Source: Halomonas sp. HL-48 (lineage in GTDB: Bacteria > Pseudomonadota > Gammaproteobacteria > Pseudomonadales > Halomonadaceae). Taken from it: 64,000 nt of DNA. The stretch is taken from NCBI RefSeq assembly GCF_001314875.1, contig NZ_LJZS01000007.1:1-64000 (forward strand). The letters are read 5' to 3'. A model generated the notes under the pieces. It searched no databases, was not told the origin of the DNA, and worked only from the letters and a program-made list of their open reading frames with translations. Shown one piece after another: positions 49,951 to 58,630 of this stretch; position 1 is the stretch's first letter, and every line of letters begins with the position of its first letter. Made by a program: the position numbers and the translations under genes.

Positions 49951-52355
49951 GCGTCCGGCTCCATGCTGACCAGCTGGCGCGGCCGCTCGACATGGCTGAA
50001 GTGGCTATGACTGATGGCATCCGACAGCGCGCTCAGCGGCTCGATCAGGGCGTCGAGCAACTGCTCCAGTGCAAGTTGCGCCTCGGGGGTATCGGCCAGG
50101 TGGCTCAGGCGCTCGATATCGGCCAGGTGCAGCGCCGCATTGGCCTGAATCAGCAGCCGCCGCTCGGCGTTGCGGTAAGGCGATGAGCCGCCGGGTAAGC
50201 GGTCGATTTGCCGTTCGAGGCGCTTGAGCATGTAGCCCACCGAGCGCGGGTTGGTTTCATCGAACAGCAGCAGGTCGAGGATCGCGGCCGGGTGAAGTTC
50301 GCTGCGATAACGCCGCCGGTAGGCGGTAAAGTTATCGGTCGTGGCGAGGACCACCTCCCAAAGTGCCAGCCCCGGTGAGGGCGGCGCGTTCAGCGTCAGT
50401 TTGAGTAATGACAAAAGCCCCAGCACGCGATCCAGAAAACGCCCGATATCCATGAACCGCCAGCCGTAATGGTGGGGCATGGTTTCGTTGCACAGCCCAA
50501 AGAAGGCCGCCAGCTGCGCGGTAAGGTCTTCGCAGGCGCGCCGGGCAGCGCTGGCGTCATGACCTGGGTGCATCCCGCCGACCCGTTGGCGCAGCTGGTG
50601 GAGCACACGCCAGGAATCATCGCCCAGATGGTCGCGTATGCTGCGTGCGTTGCCCAGCAGCTGGGCGAACAGCGGCGCCAGCGCCTGGGGATGGCTATCG
50701 TCGAACTGGGCCAGCAGAGCGTCGCGTTTCTGGATAAACCCTACCAGCGGTGCCTTGCTGGGCTCGCCATCGGCGTCCCGGGTCGCAATGTCTAGTATCA
50801 GCAGCAGTTCATCGAGCAGCCGGTCGGCAATGTCATCCTGGTCGACTTCCAGTAGTCGCAACAGCGCTTCGCGCAGCAGGCGTGAACGCGCATCCAGGCG
50901 CTCGCCGTAGCGGCCCAGCCAGAACAGGCTTTCGGCTACGCGGCTGGGCAGGTCGGTGCCATCGCGGGTGGCGACCACCGGGCCTCGCGCCTGACGCAGC
51001 TGGCTGACGTGGGGCTGTGGCGTATCGGCGGTGATCCATACGTCTTTGACCACCGGGCTTGCCAGGGACGGCGAGCCGGGAGCGCCCACCCAGGCCAGCC
51101 CGCCAGGCATGACATGATAGTGGCTGGCATGATCGCTCGCGGCGCTGACGCTGCCTGGGGTGCGCGAGACAAAGCAGCGCAGGTTGAGCGGGGTCGGCGT
51201 CAGGCGCTGCATGTGGGTATCGAACACCGGAGCCGTGGCGGTCGGGGTGTACGAGTTAGCCCATTGCAGCAACAGGGGTTCGCCGAGCAGGTGCTCGCAC
51301 AGCGCCGGCAAGTAGTCGGCAAGCGCGGGGAGTTCCAGCACGCCGACGCCCAGCGCGTTGGAGATGGCCACGCCGCTGGACCGTGCCGCCTGCAGCAATC
51401 CCGGTACGCCCAGCTGTGAGTCGCCCCTCAACTCCAGCGGGTCGCAGTAGGCATCGTCACAGTGGCGCAGCACCACGTCCACCGCCTGCAGCCCGCCCAG
51501 CGTACGCAGCCACAGCTGGCTGTCGCGCACGACCATGTCCTGGCCTTCGGCGAGGTCGATGTTGAGATAGTTGGCCAGGTAGGCGTGCTCGAAATAACGC
51601 GGGCTGGCAGGCCCCGGCGTGAGCAGTACGACCTTGGGGTTGTCACGGTGTTGATAGGCCAGCACGGTAAGCGTGCGGTGATACTTGTCCAGGAAGCCCG
51701 CCAAGCGTTTTAACGGCGCGTTGCGGTACATCTCGGGCAGTGCCCGGGCCATCAGAATGCGGTTTTCCAGGGCAAAGCCGGTGCCCGAGGGCGCCTGGAG
51801 GCGGTCACCCATGACGCGCCACTGGCCCTTGGTATCCTGGATGACATCGACACCGTGGAAGTTGATCGCGGGTCGGTCGCTGGGCTTTGCGCCGTGACAG
51901 GGCAGTAGAAAATGCGGCGACGCCAGCATCGACTGGGTCGGCAACAGGCCCGCATCAAACAGCGTGCGGGCACCGTAGATATCCTGGTACAGGGCGTTGA
52001 ACAGCCGGCTTCGCTGGGTCACGCCGGCTTCCAGCGCCTGCCAGTGTGCCTGGTCGATCACCCAGGGCAGCGGGTCGAGTCGCCACGTGCGCCCCTGGGT
52101 ACCATCGTGCATATTGAAGATGACGCCGTTCTCGGCCAGCAGCCGCTGGATCTCGTCATGCTGTCGATGGCGGCCCTCCTTGCCCAACGCTTCCAGCGCG
52201 CCGATAAGGTTCGCCCAACCCGGGCGCAGGCGACCGTGGCGGTCGAGCAGCGCGTCAAAAGTGCCGGGCTGTCCCTTGCCTAGCTGATGCCGATAGTCCT
52301 CAACCAGCCCGGCAGTGCCGAGCTCGAGCGGTGAGGGGGAGACAGGGGCCGTCAT
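49947..52355 (-). CDS. Fused circularly permuted ATP-grasp (degenerate) and alpha-E protein
   Basis: An 802-residue two-part protein. Residues about 15-465 align with the free ATP-grasp protein at 56138: VMGDRLQAPSGTGFALENRIL, VVLLTPGPASPRYFEHAYLA, LRTLGGLQAVDVVLRHCDD and GVGVLELPALADYLPALCEHLLGEPLLL. Right after this, at about residue 363, the chain passes directly to TATAPVFDTHMQRLTPTPLNLRCFV. The roughly 65-70 residues that hold VVKPANESGGYG in the paralogue are missing, and the later QGGGSKDTW is reduced to VVKDVW. ATP ligase activity is therefore doubtful. The alpha-E domain (about 470-790) starts SRVAESLFWLGRYGERLD. AAGGATC precedes the ATG. The reading frame is intact. Confidence 0.88.
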   Translation of the reverse strand: MTAPVSPSPLELGTAGLVEDYRHQLGKGQPGTFDALLDRHGRLRPGWANLIGALEALGKEGRHRQHDEIQRLLAENGVIFNMHDGTQGRTWRLDPLPWVIDQAHWQALEAGVTQRSRLFNALYQDIYGARTLFDAGLLPTQSMLASPHFLLPCHGAKPSDRPAINFHGVDVIQDTKGQWRVMGDRLQAPSGTGFALENRILMARALPEMYRNAPLKRLAGFLDKYHRTLTVLAYQHRDNPKVVLLTPGPASPRYFEHAYLANYLNIDLAEGQDMVVRDSQLWLRTLGGLQAVDVVLRHCDDAYCDPLELRGDSQLGVPGLLQAARSSGVAISNALGVGVLELPALADYLPALCEHLLGEPLLLQWANSYTPTATAPVFDTHMQRLTPTPLNLRCFVSRTPGSVSAASDHASHYHVMPGGLAWVGAPGSPSLASPVVKDVWITADTPQPHVSQLRQARGPVVATRDGTDLPSRVAESLFWLGRYGERLDARSRLLREALLRLLEVDQDDIADRLLDELLLILDIATRDADGEPSKAPLVGFIQKRDALLAQFDDSHPQALAPLFAQLLGNARSIRDHLGDDSWRVLHQLRQRVGGMHPGHDASAARRACEDLTAQLAAFFGLCNETMPHHYGWRFMDIGRFLDRVLGLLSLLKLTLNAPPSPGLALWEVVLATTDNFTAYRRRYRSELHPAAILDLLLFDETNPRSVGYMLKRLERQIDRLPGGSSPYRNAERRLLIQANAALHLADIERLSHLADTPEAQLALEQLLDALIEPLSALSDAISHSHFSHVERPRQLVSMEPDA

Positions 52356-52432
52356 GATCCTTGTAGTCCTGAAGAAGGTAAGAAGCGGATTATCCTGCAG
52401 CCAGCGCGGATAAGAAAGTACTCACCAGTGGA

Positions 52433-55400
52433 TTAGCTTGGACACCAGCGTAAGTCCAGCGTGCAAGGCAGCTCCAGGCTGGGTATTTCCGACGGTGGTA
52501 CCTGGGTGCCATGGCGGTGTCCGCTTTCGCTGAAGCGTCCCAGGCGCCTTGCTTCTGCCTCGAAGGCGTTAACCGGGAAGGTATCAAAACTGCGCCCGGT
52601 GGGGTGCACTACATGATAGGTGCAGCCCGCCACGGAGCGCTGATTCCAGGTGTCGACCACGTCAAACACCAGTGGGGCGTGGACAGGAATCTGCGGGTGC
52701 AGCGCCGACGGCGGCTGCCAGGCCCGGTAGCGTACCCCGGCCACCGCCTCACCGTTACGCCCGGTGGAAGCGAGCGGTACGCGCCGCCCGTTACAGGTGA
52801 CCACGTAGCGGTCGCCGCTCATGCCGTTGACCTTGACCTCCAAACGCTCCACCGACGAGTCCACGTAGCGTGCGGTGCCTCCGGCAGAGGCTTCCTCGCC
52901 CAGCACGTGCCAGGGTTCGATGGCCTGACGCAGCTCGATATCCAGCATGGGGGTATGCAGCCGGCCATGCACCGGGAAGCGAAACTCGAGGAACGGCGCA
53001 AACCAGGCCAGATCGAAATCAAACCCATGATGACGCAGGTCGCCAAGGACGTCGTTCAGGTCTTCCCAGAGGTAATACGGCAGCATCCAGCGGTCCTGCA
53101 GGGCGCTACCCCAGCGCACCGGCTTGGCCCGGTAAGGGGTTTTCCAGCAGCGGGCGACCAATGCGCGAATCAGCAGCATCTGCATCAGGCCCATGCGGGC
53201 GTGGGGCGGCATTTCAAAGCCGCGTAGCTCCAGAAGCCCCAAACGGCCGCTGTCGCTGTCCGGCGAGTAGAGCTTGTCGATACAGAACTCGGCGCGGTGG
53301 GTATTGCCGGTCAGGTCGGTGAGCAGGTGGCGCAGCAGCCGATCGACCAGCCACGGCTGTACGACCTCGCCCTGGGGCATCTGCTGAAGGGCGATCTCCA
53401 GCTCGTAAAGTGCTTCGTGGCGCGCCTCATCTACCCGCGGTGCCTGGCTGGTGGGGCCGATGAACAGCCCTGAAAACAGATACGAAAGGCTGGGGTGGTG
53501 CTGCCAATAGGTGACCAGGCTGGCGAGCAGATCCGGGCGACGCAGAAACGGTGAATCCTCCGGCGTCACGCCGCCCAGGGTCACGTGGTTGCCGCCGCCG
53601 GTTCCCGTGTGGCGGCCATCGAGCATGAATTTCTCAGTACCCAGGCGCGCCTGTCGGGCCTCGTCGTAAAGCCGCTCGGTCTGCGCCACCAGGGTTTTCC
53701 AACTGGCCGCCGGCATGATGTTGACCTCGATCACGCCGGGGTCGGGGGTGATCATGAAGCTATCCAAGCGCGGGTCGCGGGGTGGGGCATAGCCTTCGAG
53801 CATCACCGGGCAGCCAAGATCGCGGGCGCACTCCTCAATGCTGCTGAGCAGATCCAGGTAGTGTTCAAGCTGGGTCAACGGCGGCAGGAAAATGTGTAAA
53901 CGTCCGTCCCGGGGCTCCACGCATAGGCTGGTGTGTATCACCTTGTGGTCGCGGTCGTTCTCGGCGCTGGGCTGCTGCTGAACGGCTTCGCCTTCGGGAT
54001 GACTCGAGCTTGGGTGCAGGCTTTGGCCGTGACGCTCGGCGCCGGTCAGGTGGGACTGCTCGGCGTGTCGCCTGGCCACTTCACCATGAATATCGCCAAT
54101 CTCGGGGCGGGGGGCAAACAGCGACTGTGGCTGCGGCTGGTCGTCCGGGTCAGCCCAAGGCAATGCCGACAGCGGCAGTCGCAGCCCCATGGGCGAGTCG
54201 CCGGGAACGAGATACAGCTGGTCGCGTTTTAGCGGCCAGTGACCGCTTTCCCAGCGGTGGGACTGAACAATCGAGTGGCGTAGCGGCAGGGCGTAGCCTA
54301 CTGCCGCGCCCAGGTCCTGTTCCAGCAGCCGGGCGAGACGGCGGCGCTCGGCGTCGTCTTTCAGATCAGCGTCGCGGGGGTCGACGCTTACCGGTAGGGT
54401 CTGCTCCTTCCACAGGTAGTAATAAACGTCCTCATAGGCTGGAATCCAGTGGCGTTCGGGCACGCCCAGCCGTTCGCTCAGCGCCAGGGTGAAGCGCTGG
54501 GCCATGGTATCGTCGGCTGTCACCTTGGGCGCGCCGTCCATGCAGGCGAGCCAATGCGGGTCGCGCCATAGCGGCACGCCATCCTTGCGCCAGTAGCAGG
54601 CAAGCGCCCAGCGCGGCAGCGGCTCACCGGGGTACCACTTGCCCTGTTGCTGCTGAATGACACTGCCCGGCGCAAAGGCGGCTTGCAGACGGGTCAGCAG
54701 CACCTCGGCGCGTTCGCGCTTGTGTTCACCCAGCGCTTCGGTGTTCCACTCGGGGCTCTCCATGTCGTCGAACGACACAAAGGTGGGCTCGCCGCCCATG
54801 GTCAGACGGACGTCCTGCTGGTTGAGCTCACTATCCACCTGATCGCCCAGCCGCAGGATCTGCTGCCACGCCTGATCGCTGTAGGGCTTGGTCACGCGCG
54901 GGTCTTCGTGGAGGCGCTCGACGCGCATTTCCACATCGAACTCGACCTCGCACTTATCCGAAAAGCCGGTGATCGCAGCGGCGCTGCCAGTGGTTGGCGT
55001 GGCCGCCAGGGGAATATGCCCTTCGCCGGCAAACAGGCCCGAGGTCGGGTCAAGCCCCACCCAGCCCGCACCGGGCAGGAAGACTTCGGTCCAGGCGTGG
55101 AGGTCGGTGAAATCCACATCGGTGCCGCTCGGGCCATCCAGCGCCTTGACGTCCGGGGTCAACTGGATCAGATAACCGGAGACAAAGCGCGCCGCCAGCC
55201 CCAGGTGGCGCAGTATCTGGACCATCAGCCAGGCACTGTCGCGGCAGGAGCCGCTACCCAGCGTCAGGGTTTCCTCGCAGCTCTGCACGCCCGGTTCCAT
55301 GCGCACCAGATAGCTGATGTCGTGCTGTAAACGCTGGTTGATGGCGACCAGGAAGTCGACGCTGGTGGTCGGCTCCAGGGACACATCCTTGAGCCACGCC

Positions 55401-55783
55401 ATCAGGCGCGGCCCGGCTTCGGTGACTTCCAGGTAAGGGCCGAGTTCCGCGCGCAGCGCGTCGGGGTAAGTAAACGGAATGGTCTGGGCGATGTCATCCA
55501 GGAAAAAATCAAACGGGTTGATCACCGTCATCGGGGCGATGAGTTCAACGGCAATGGTCAGCTCGCGCCGCGGCTCGGGGAAGACGATGCGCGCATTGAA
55601 ATTACCAAACGGGTCCTGCTGCCAGTTTACAAAATGATCGTCACCGGAAATGTTGAGCGAGTAGGCCTCGATGTGGGTGCGGCAGTGAGGGGCAGGGCGC
55701 AGACGGACCACATGCGGTGATAAGCGCACCGGTCGGTCAAAGCGGTAGGTCGTGTGATGGTGCAAGGCAACGCGAATGGTCAT
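52433..55783 (-). CDS. Transglutaminase-like protein with C-terminal DUF2126 domain
   Basis: 1116 residues, first gene of the minus-strand set. The N-terminal beta domain (about 1-90, VALHHHTTYRFDRPVRLSPHVVRL) is followed by a transglutaminase core with Cys180 (GSGSCRDSAWLM), His229 (DLHAWTEVF) and Asp245 (GLDPTSG). The remaining 830 residues are DUF2126, beginning LTMGGEPTFVSFDDME. They include GGGNHVTLGGVTPEDSPFLRRPDLLASLVTYWQHHPSL and EFCIDKLYSPDSDSGRLGLLELRGFEMPPHARM, which recall the glutamine-synthetase/carboxylate-amine ligase type of active site. Aravind and colleagues placed such domains among amidoligases. A GAGG lies eight bases before the ATG. It is divergent from the second ATP-grasp gene. 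Confidence 0.93.
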   Translation of the reverse strand: MTIRVALHHHTTYRFDRPVRLSPHVVRLRPAPHCRTHIEAYSLNISGDDHFVNWQQDPFGNFNARIVFPEPRRELTIAVELIAPMTVINPFDFFLDDIAQTIPFTYPDALRAELGPYLEVTEAGPRLMAWLKDVSLEPTTSVDFLVAINQRLQHDISYLVRMEPGVQSCEETLTLGSGSCRDSAWLMVQILRHLGLAARFVSGYLIQLTPDVKALDGPSGTDVDFTDLHAWTEVFLPGAGWVGLDPTSGLFAGEGHIPLAATPTTGSAAAITGFSDKCEVEFDVEMRVERLHEDPRVTKPYSDQAWQQILRLGDQVDSELNQQDVRLTMGGEPTFVSFDDMESPEWNTEALGEHKRERAEVLLTRLQAAFAPGSVIQQQQGKWYPGEPLPRWALACYWRKDGVPLWRDPHWLACMDGAPKVTADDTMAQRFTLALSERLGVPERHWIPAYEDVYYYLWKEQTLPVSVDPRDADLKDDAERRRLARLLEQDLGAAVGYALPLRHSIVQSHRWESGHWPLKRDQLYLVPGDSPMGLRLPLSALPWADPDDQPQPQSLFAPRPEIGDIHGEVARRHAEQSHLTGAERHGQSLHPSSSHPEGEAVQQQPSAENDRDHKVIHTSLCVEPRDGRLHIFLPPLTQLEHYLDLLSSIEECARDLGCPVMLEGYAPPRDPRLDSFMITPDPGVIEVNIMPAASWKTLVAQTERLYDEARQARLGTEKFMLDGRHTGTGGGNHVTLGGVTPEDSPFLRRPDLLASLVTYWQHHPSLSYLFSGLFIGPTSQAPRVDEARHEALYELEIALQQMPQGEVVQPWLVDRLLRHLLTDLTGNTHRAEFCIDKLYSPDSDSGRLGLLELRGFEMPPHARMGLMQMLLIRALVARCWKTPYRAKPVRWGSALQDRWMLPYYLWEDLNDVLGDLRHHGFDFDLAWFAPFLEFRFPVHGRLHTPMLDIELRQAIEPWHVLGEEASAGGTARYVDSSVERLEVKVNGMSGDRYVVTCNGRRVPLASTGRNGEAVAGVRYRAWQPPSALHPQIPVHAPLVFDVVDTWNQRSVAGCTYHVVHPTGRSFDTFPVNAFEAEARRLGRFSESGHRHGTQVPPSEIPSLELPCTLDLRWCPS

Positions 55784-56137
55784 AAGCCACCCTCATGAAA
55801 GCCGGAATCAACCGAAAGCCGGTTAAAAATTAGGTTATTACTCGCAAGTATCGTTCCAGTTTTACTTTTTTGCAGCTGTCATTGCCGTTAAGCCGTTTAA
55901 GTAAGGTGTAAAACGGTTTTTGCACTAAAAAGAGGAAGTTTATGCACCGCTATAAAGCGTTTATTTCATAAACCGGCCCAATAAAGACGACGTTTTAAGC
56001 GCGTAGCTGTTTGAACGTTGAAAAAGCGCAAAAGATGGTACGTATATTGCTGAGTTTGTTTACCCGTTTTTGGGCGCGACCTGCCTAAACTGATAGTCAA
56101 GCAGCCGCCGTCCTTCCCCTGCGCCAGGAGAGCGCCC
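55784..56137. other. 354-base divergent AT-rich control region of the ATP-grasp cluster
   Basis: This gap is visibly richer in A and T than its flanks. A plus-strand stem CCGTTT (55893-55898) / AAACGG (55911-55916) is followed directly by TTTT, like an attenuator or weak terminator. A ten-codon ORF (ATG 55942 to TAA 55971, MHRYKAFIS) has AGGA five bases upstream and could be a leader peptide. Repeats of the short word AACCGG/CCGGTT occur near both ends. I found no -35/-10 pair good enough to call, but both operons must start here. Confidence 0.5.
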
Positions 56138-57622
56138 ATGAGCCAAGTGAATTGGAATAACTATGCGTGTAGCGATTATTACGATGAACTGATGGCGGCA
56201 CCCGGCAGCCCCCGCGCGTCGGCAGGTGAGCTTTGCAATATGCTGGCGCGGTTCACGGCCGATGAGCTGGCCGAGCGTAAAACCGCTGCAGAAATCGCCA
56301 TTCGCACTATGGGCATCACTTTCACGGTGTATTCAGAAGGCGCCATGATCGATCGCGCCTGGCCGTTTGATATTGTGCCGCGCATTATTCCCGCCCATGA
56401 GTGGCGCAAAACCGAGGCGGGATTAAAGCAGCGCGTTCAGGCGCTCAACTTGTTTATCGACGATCTTTACCACGAGCAGAAAGTGGTCAAGGACAAGGTG
56501 TTGCCCGCCGAAGTACTGGCGCAGTCGGTTAACTTCCGCCCCCAGTGCGTGGGTATCAACCCGCCCCACGGCGTCTGGGCGCATATTTGCGGCTCCGATC
56601 TGGTCCGCGGCGGTGACGGGACCCTTTACGTGCTGGAAGACAACCTGCGCATCCCCTCCGGCGTCTCCTACATGCTCGAAAACCGCAACGTGACCAAACG
56701 TGTGCTGCCGGAGCTGTTTGCCTCTGGCAAGATCTTGCCCGTGGATGACTACGTGGCGCAGCTTTACGACATGCTGGCGGCCATGTCGCCACGCCCGGGC
56801 GACGAGCCACAGGTCGTGGTGCTGACCCCGGGGATCTACAACTCGGCGTATTTCGAGCACGCTTATCTGGCGCAGCAGATGGGTGTCGAACTGGTACAGG
56901 GCAGCGACCTGCTGGTGGATGACGATGACGTGGTCTACATGCGCACCGTGGAAGGGCTGCGGCGGGTGGACGTGATTTACCGACGCGTGGACGACGAATT
57001 TCTCGATCCCGAGGCCTTCAATCCAAACTCCATGCTGGGGGTGGCGGGCCTGATGCGTGCCTGGCGGTCGGGTAAGGTGGCCCTGGCCAATGCCCCGGGG
57101 GCCGGGGTCGCCGACGACAAGGTGGTTTACGCCTTCGTGCCCGAGTTGATTCGTTATTACCTGGATGAACAACCGCTGCTGCCCAACGTGCCCAGCTATT
57201 TGTGCATGTTCGAAGACGACCGCAAGTATGTGCTCGAACACCTGGACGAGCTGGTCGTGAAACCAGCCAACGAATCCGGTGGCTACGGCATGCTGATCGG
57301 CCCGCGCTCAACCAAAGAGACCCGTGACCAGTTCGTCGAGTTGATCAACGCCAATCCGCGTAACTACATGGCCCAGCCAACGCTTGCGCTGTCGACCACG
57401 CCGACGCTGGCCAATGGCCTGCCTCAGCCGCGCCATGTCGACCTGCGACCGTTTATTCTGTCCGGCCCTGAGACGCATGTAACGACCGGGGGCTTGACCC
57501 GTGTGGCGCTGGTGGAAGGCTCGCTGGTGGTCAATTCGTCCCAGGGAGGCGGCAGCAAGGACACCTGGATTGTCGAAACCGAGGATCACCCCGCGGCCGC
57601 CGCCGAGCGGACAGGAGCCTAG
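56138..57622 (+). CDS. Circularly permuted type 2 ATP-grasp protein (free-standing)
   Basis: A 494-residue member of the DUF404/DUF407 ATP-grasp group, predicted to form amide bonds with carboxyl-phosphate chemistry. All family blocks look intact: LYVLEDNLRIPSGVSYMLENR, VVVLTPGIYNSAYFEHAYLA, VEGLRRVDVIYRRVDDEFLDP, the nucleotide-binding lysine and Gly loop in LDELVVKPANESGGYGMLIGP (about residues 368-388), and the metal/glycine motif SSQGGGSKDTWIVE near the C-terminus. CAGGAGAGCGCCC precedes ATG 56138. It is followed four bases later by the alpha-E gene. It is the catalytically credible ATP-grasp of this cluster. Confidence 0.94.
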   Translation: MSQVNWNNYACSDYYDELMAAPGSPRASAGELCNMLARFTADELAERKTAAEIAIRTMGITFTVYSEGAMIDRAWPFDIVPRIIPAHEWRKTEAGLKQRVQALNLFIDDLYHEQKVVKDKVLPAEVLAQSVNFRPQCVGINPPHGVWAHICGSDLVRGGDGTLYVLEDNLRIPSGVSYMLENRNVTKRVLPELFASGKILPVDDYVAQLYDMLAAMSPRPGDEPQVVVLTPGIYNSAYFEHAYLAQQMGVELVQGSDLLVDDDDVVYMRTVEGLRRVDVIYRRVDDEFLDPEAFNPNSMLGVAGLMRAWRSGKVALANAPGAGVADDKVVYAFVPELIRYYLDEQPLLPNVPSYLCMFEDDRKYVLEHLDELVVKPANESGGYGMLIGPRSTKETRDQFVELINANPRNYMAQPTLALSTTPTLANGLPQPRHVDLRPFILSGPETHVTTGGLTRVALVEGSLVVNSSQGGGSKDTWIVETEDHPAAAAERTGA

Positions 57623-57625
57623 CCC

Positions 57626-58630
57626 ATGCTGTCACGCGTCGCAGAAAACCTTTACTGGATGGCCCGTTATATCGAACGCGCCGAGGACACCGCGCGGTTA
57701 TTGAGCGTCAACAGTCACCTGATGCTGGATTTGCCTCGGCATCTGCCGCTTGGCTGGGGGCCGCTGATTGAAATGACCGGCACGCTCGAGGCATTCACGG
57801 AACGCCATGGTGACTTTGATGAGCGCAGCGTGGTGCACTTCTTGTGCGCCGATACCCAAAGCGGCAGCTCGATTCTTTCCGCCCTGGCCAGCGCCCGTGA
57901 AAACCTGCGCACCACCCGCGATGTGGTGCCCCGCGAGATATGGGAAGAGGTCAATCAGCTCTACCTGAGCGTTGCCGATCACGCCGAGAACGGCGTCAGC
58001 CCGCGACGTCGCGATGCTTTTTTGAAAAGCGTCATTCGTGGCTGCCAGACCCTGACCGGGCTGATCGAAGGTACGTTGAGCCACGGCCCGGCACGTACCT
58101 TCATTGAGCTTGGGCGCCAGCTGGAGCGGGTCGACATGACCACACGGATCGTCGACGTGCGCTCGGCGAGTCTGCTGCCGCAAAATCCCGAAGAACTGTT
58201 GCCGTTCGAAAACCTGCAGTGGATGAGCGTGCTGAAGTCGCTGACCGCCTACCAGATGTATCGCCAGCAGGTGCGCCTGCGCGTTCGCGGCCCGGATGTG
58301 CTGCGCTTTCTGCTTCAGGATCCCAATCTGCCGCGCTCTATCGCCTGCAGCCTGGAAACCTTGGGCCACGAGCTGCAGTTATTGCCCAGGCAGGACCGCG
58401 TGGCCGCCACCGTCTCGCTGGTGAGGGCGGATGTGGTGGATGCCGACATCCAGGCGCTGGCCCACTCGCCAAGCAAGCTGCACGCCTTTGTCGACGAGCT
58501 GCAGATTGGTTTTGCAGCGATTCACGACACCCTGAGCGCCACCTATTTTGTCAGTGCCGACAGCATTCCCCATGTGACCCAGCGGCAAACCCAGAGTCAT
58601 GCTGGCGATCAGGATATCGACGACGACTGA
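57626..58630 (+). CDS. Alpha-E domain protein
   Basis: A 334-residue all-helical DUF403/alpha-E protein. The start MLSRVAENLYWMARYIERAEDTARLL is the family signature and repeats the start of the alpha-E half of the fused protein at 49947. Further blocks include GSSILSALASARENLRTTRDVVPREIWEEVN and a cluster of conserved Arg and His positions. The role is unknown, but it always travels with the permuted ATP-grasp protein and may hold or deliver a substrate. AGGAG lies eight bases upstream of ATG 57626. The final 22 bases overlap, tail to tail, with the convergent metallopeptidase gene. Confidence 0.93.
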   Translation: MLSRVAENLYWMARYIERAEDTARLLSVNSHLMLDLPRHLPLGWGPLIEMTGTLEAFTERHGDFDERSVVHFLCADTQSGSSILSALASARENLRTTRDVVPREIWEEVNQLYLSVADHAENGVSPRRRDAFLKSVIRGCQTLTGLIEGTLSHGPARTFIELGRQLERVDMTTRIVDVRSASLLPQNPEELLPFENLQWMSVLKSLTAYQMYRQQVRLRVRGPDVLRFLLQDPNLPRSIACSLETLGHELQLLPRQDRVAATVSLVRADVVDADIQALAHSPSKLHAFVDELQIGFAAIHDTLSATYFVSADSIPHVTQRQTQSHAGDQDIDDD

